Below, piece by piece: positions 55,419 through 57,001 of a stretch of DNA of 57,001 nucleotides. Position numbers and translations under genes: made by a program. Under the pieces are notes generated by a model. It saw nothing but the letters and a program-made list of their open reading frames with translations. It did not search any database and was not told the origin of the DNA. The DNA is from Anaerolineales bacterium (GTDB lineage: Bacteria > Chloroflexota > Anaerolineae > Anaerolineales > Anaerolineaceae). The stretch is taken from assembly GCA_020060485.1 (NCBI GenBank), contig JAGVAB010000160.1, positions 1-57,001 on the forward strand. Reading direction: 5' to 3'. The first letter of the stretch is position 1. Every line of letters begins with the position of its first letter.

Positions 55419-56696
55419 ATGAAAGAGATGATCGCCAATATGCGTGCCACTTTGTTCAAGATCTGGACTGGCGAAGATTCCTTGCTGGTCAATTCTTTCT
55501 TCCTGTTTGGAATTTTAATCGCCACATCCGGATTTGGGTTTCTGGTGTGGATCGCGGCGACGCGTTTCTATCTGCCGGCAGATGTTGGGATGGCTACGAC
55601 GATCATCTCAACATCGCAGATGTTGACCGGTCTTGCCGGTTTAGGGCTGGGAATGGGGCTGATCAAGTTCCTGCCTGCCAGCGATGACCCGGCGCGTATG
55701 GTCAACGCCGCCCTGATCTTCACTGTCTTGGCTACCCTGACTGCCAGTCTGGTGTATGTGCTTGGCGCGCCTGTTTGGTCGCCTTCCCTGGCTTTCCTGA
55801 CCTCACGCTGGCAATTATTGGTGGGGTTTGTGGTGTGCGCTCCCATTTTTGGCAGTTACTCGTTAATCCAGATGGTGTTCCAGGCCATGCGCAAAAGCAA
55901 GTATGGCTTCTGGCTGGTGATCGCCATCAATTTGCCGCGCCTGCTGTTGACCATTGTGCTGGCCCGCTGGGGAGCGGCAGGCATCATTCTGGCTGTGGTG
56001 GCGGGGATGCTGCCTGCAATTCTGCTCGGGCTGTTCGTTTATCTGCCCAGGGTGATGCCGGATTATTCGATCATGAAGTCCATCAACCTGTCGTACTTAC
56101 GGCAACTGATTCCCTTTTCATTGGGTGTGCATATTGCCCTGCAGATGTATCAACTGCCGATCTTGCTGACCCCCCTGCTGGTGATGGAGCGGCTTGGCCC
56201 GGCACAGAGCGCCAATGCCTATATTGCCTGGATGCTGGGAGCACTGATCTTCAGCGCCGGGCAGGCCATCGCCGGCTCGGCCTATGCCGAAGGCTCGCAT
56301 GATTTGCAACAGTTCACACCGGTGTTCAAACGTTCGTTGAGACTCAGTTTTTGGATCACCTGCGGTTTTGCCCTCGTGTTGGGATTTGGCGCACCCTGGG
56401 TGTTGTCTCTGTTTGGCGAGGCATATCAAATGGCGGTGCCGTTATTGGTGTGGATGGCACTGGCTGCGCCCCTGGTTTCGATGAACCGGGTGCATTTCAG
56501 CAGGATGCAGATCTTTCAACAAATGAAGGAATTAATCGGTTTGGCTGTTTTATCCACGGTGATCTTCCTGGCTGCCTTTTTCCTGCTGGTGGATCGAGCA
56601 GGTTTGATCGCGGTCGGCATGGGCTGGCTGCTGGCGCAAGGTGTTGTGTATGCACTTTGTGCCGGAAAATTCCTGTTGGACGGGGTCAGGAAATGA
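55419..56696 (+). CDS. Polysaccharide flippase (Wzx/MOP superfamily)
   Basis: A 425-residue polytopic protein with about 12 membrane helices. The first block FFLFGILIATSGFGFLVWIAATRFYLPADVG with STSQMLTGLAGLGLGMGLIKFLP resembles lipid-linked oligosaccharide flippases of the MOP superfamily. It should carry the undecaprenyl-linked unit made by the upstream enzymes across the membrane. Starts directly after the preceding stop; its own stop overlaps the next gene by ATGA. Confidence 0.85.
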   Translation: MKEMIANMRATLFKIWTGEDSLLVNSFFLFGILIATSGFGFLVWIAATRFYLPADVGMATTIISTSQMLTGLAGLGLGMGLIKFLPASDDPARMVNAALIFTVLATLTASLVYVLGAPVWSPSLAFLTSRWQLLVGFVVCAPIFGSYSLIQMVFQAMRKSKYGFWLVIAINLPRLLLTIVLARWGAAGIILAVVAGMLPAILLGLFVYLPRVMPDYSIMKSINLSYLRQLIPFSLGVHIALQMYQLPILLTPLLVMERLGPAQSANAYIAWMLGALIFSAGQAIAGSAYAEGSHDLQQFTPVFKRSLRLSFWITCGFALVLGFGAPWVLSLFGEAYQMAVPLLVWMALAAPLVSMNRVHFSRMQIFQQMKELIGLAVLSTVIFLAAFFLLVDRAGLIAVGMGWLLAQGVVYALCAGKFLLDGVRK

Positions 56697-57001
56697 AAGC
56701 GAAGTCCAGATTTTTCTGGCTGGATGAGAATGCGGATGCCTTGCTGGTGGGGGTTTTGCTGCTGGCCTTGCCGGTTTCTTTCTACTGGAATATCACCTGG
56801 CTGACCACGGCGGCAGGCTTGCTGCTGACTTTTGTGATCCCTGGCTGGTTATTGGTACGGCTTTTGTTCGGCGAGCGGCCATTTGAACTGGAATTGGAAG
56901 TTTTGCTGATCCTGTTTGTCAGCGCCTTTCTGGTCAGTCTGGTAGTGATGCTGCTGGTCTTCCTGGGGCTGGAGCTGGATAGGGAATTGGTGTTGATGGT
57001 C
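56693..57001 (+). CDS. Polytopic membrane protein, 3'-truncated by the window end
   Basis: Starts at ATG 56693 overlapping the flippase stop (ATGA). The 103 visible codons give a short charged start (MKAKSRFFWLDENADAL) and at least three hydrophobic segments (ALLVGVLLLALPV, AAGLLLTFVIPGWLL, LLILFVSAFLVSLVVML). No stop before 57001. The pattern VIPGWLLVRLLF resembles DUF1616-like membrane proteins found in polysaccharide loci, but too little is visible to decide. A polymerase or glycosyltransferase is possible. Confidence 0.8.
   Translation, partial: MKAKSRFFWLDENADALLVGVLLLALPVSFYWNITWLTTAAGLLLTFVIPGWLLVRLLFGERPFELELEVLLILFVSAFLVSLVVMLLVFLGLELDRELVLMV

Overview
The window reads as chromosomal DNA from a member of the Chloroflexota, most likely class Anaerolineae. 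This is inferred from gene content, not from a marker-gene search. The indicators are lipoproteins carrying NBR1-type Ig-like domains, a two-domain ThyX, tandem AI-2E-family permeases, a large PDZ/GAF histidine kinase next to a FIST protein, a penicillin-binding protein with a Thr/Pro-rich tail, and a LexA-type box of the GAAC-N4-GTTC class at recA. DNA is moderately GC-rich. Coding density is high. I see no rRNA, tRNA, insertion sequence, phage gene or CRISPR array. Several -35/-10 pairs are readable by eye.

Layout. (a) 1-7.6 kb: metF diverges from recA, which is followed by two lipoprotein genes. Facing them is a minus-strand operon mtnA / PfkB kinase / ahcY (methionine salvage and S-adenosylhomocysteine recycling). 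(b) 7.6-17.8 kb: a large repeat lipoprotein (probably beta-propellers), an FHA-domain membrane protein, two AI-2E-family permeases with a small internally duplicated acidic protein, an NBR1-Ig lipoprotein, a phosphoglucose/phosphomannose isomerase, and a stand-alone acyl carrier protein with an AMP-ligase. (c) 17.8-30.4 kb: a thioredoxin-fold TPR protein without active-site cysteines, an unknown small protein, an N-acetylmuramoyl-alanine amidase, an AMMECR1 protein, a DUF4013 membrane protein, a six-hairpin glycosidase, a class A penicillin-binding protein, and a DNA-methylase-like protein that appears catalytically dead. (d) 30.6-35.9 kb: a 1341-residue histidine kinase and a FIST sensor protein.

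(e) 36-39 kb, minus strand: a tryptophan T-box leader with its own strong promoter drives trpS and a TrpB2-type trpB. The TrpRS has a degenerate KMSKS loop. (f) 39.0-39.57 kb: about 3.7 copies of a 155-bp intergenic repeat full of hairpins. (g) 39.6-49.1 kb, minus strand: rsfS, then the classical nusA-ylxR-infB-rbfA-nrnA-truB-ribF operon ending in thyX. This couples the translation/transcription machinery to FAD synthesis and FAD-dependent thymidylate synthesis. (h) 49.2 kb to the window end, plus strand: a cell-surface polysaccharide locus with two GT2 glycosyltransferases, an Alg14-like protein, an Alg13-like domain fused to a methyltransferase, two consecutive HPr-kinase-like P-loop proteins, a flippase, and the start of another membrane protein, mostly joined by 4-base ATGA overlaps.

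The least ordinary items are the degenerate methylase (28164-30413), the tandem HprK-like pair inside the polysaccharide operon, the tryptophan T-box operon with its atypical TrpRS, the duplicated HPTG/QTGGW motif in the cytoplasmic tail of the penicillin-binding protein, the probable CTG start of rsfS, and the 155-bp hairpin repeat. All functional statements come from reading motifs. No database search was possible.
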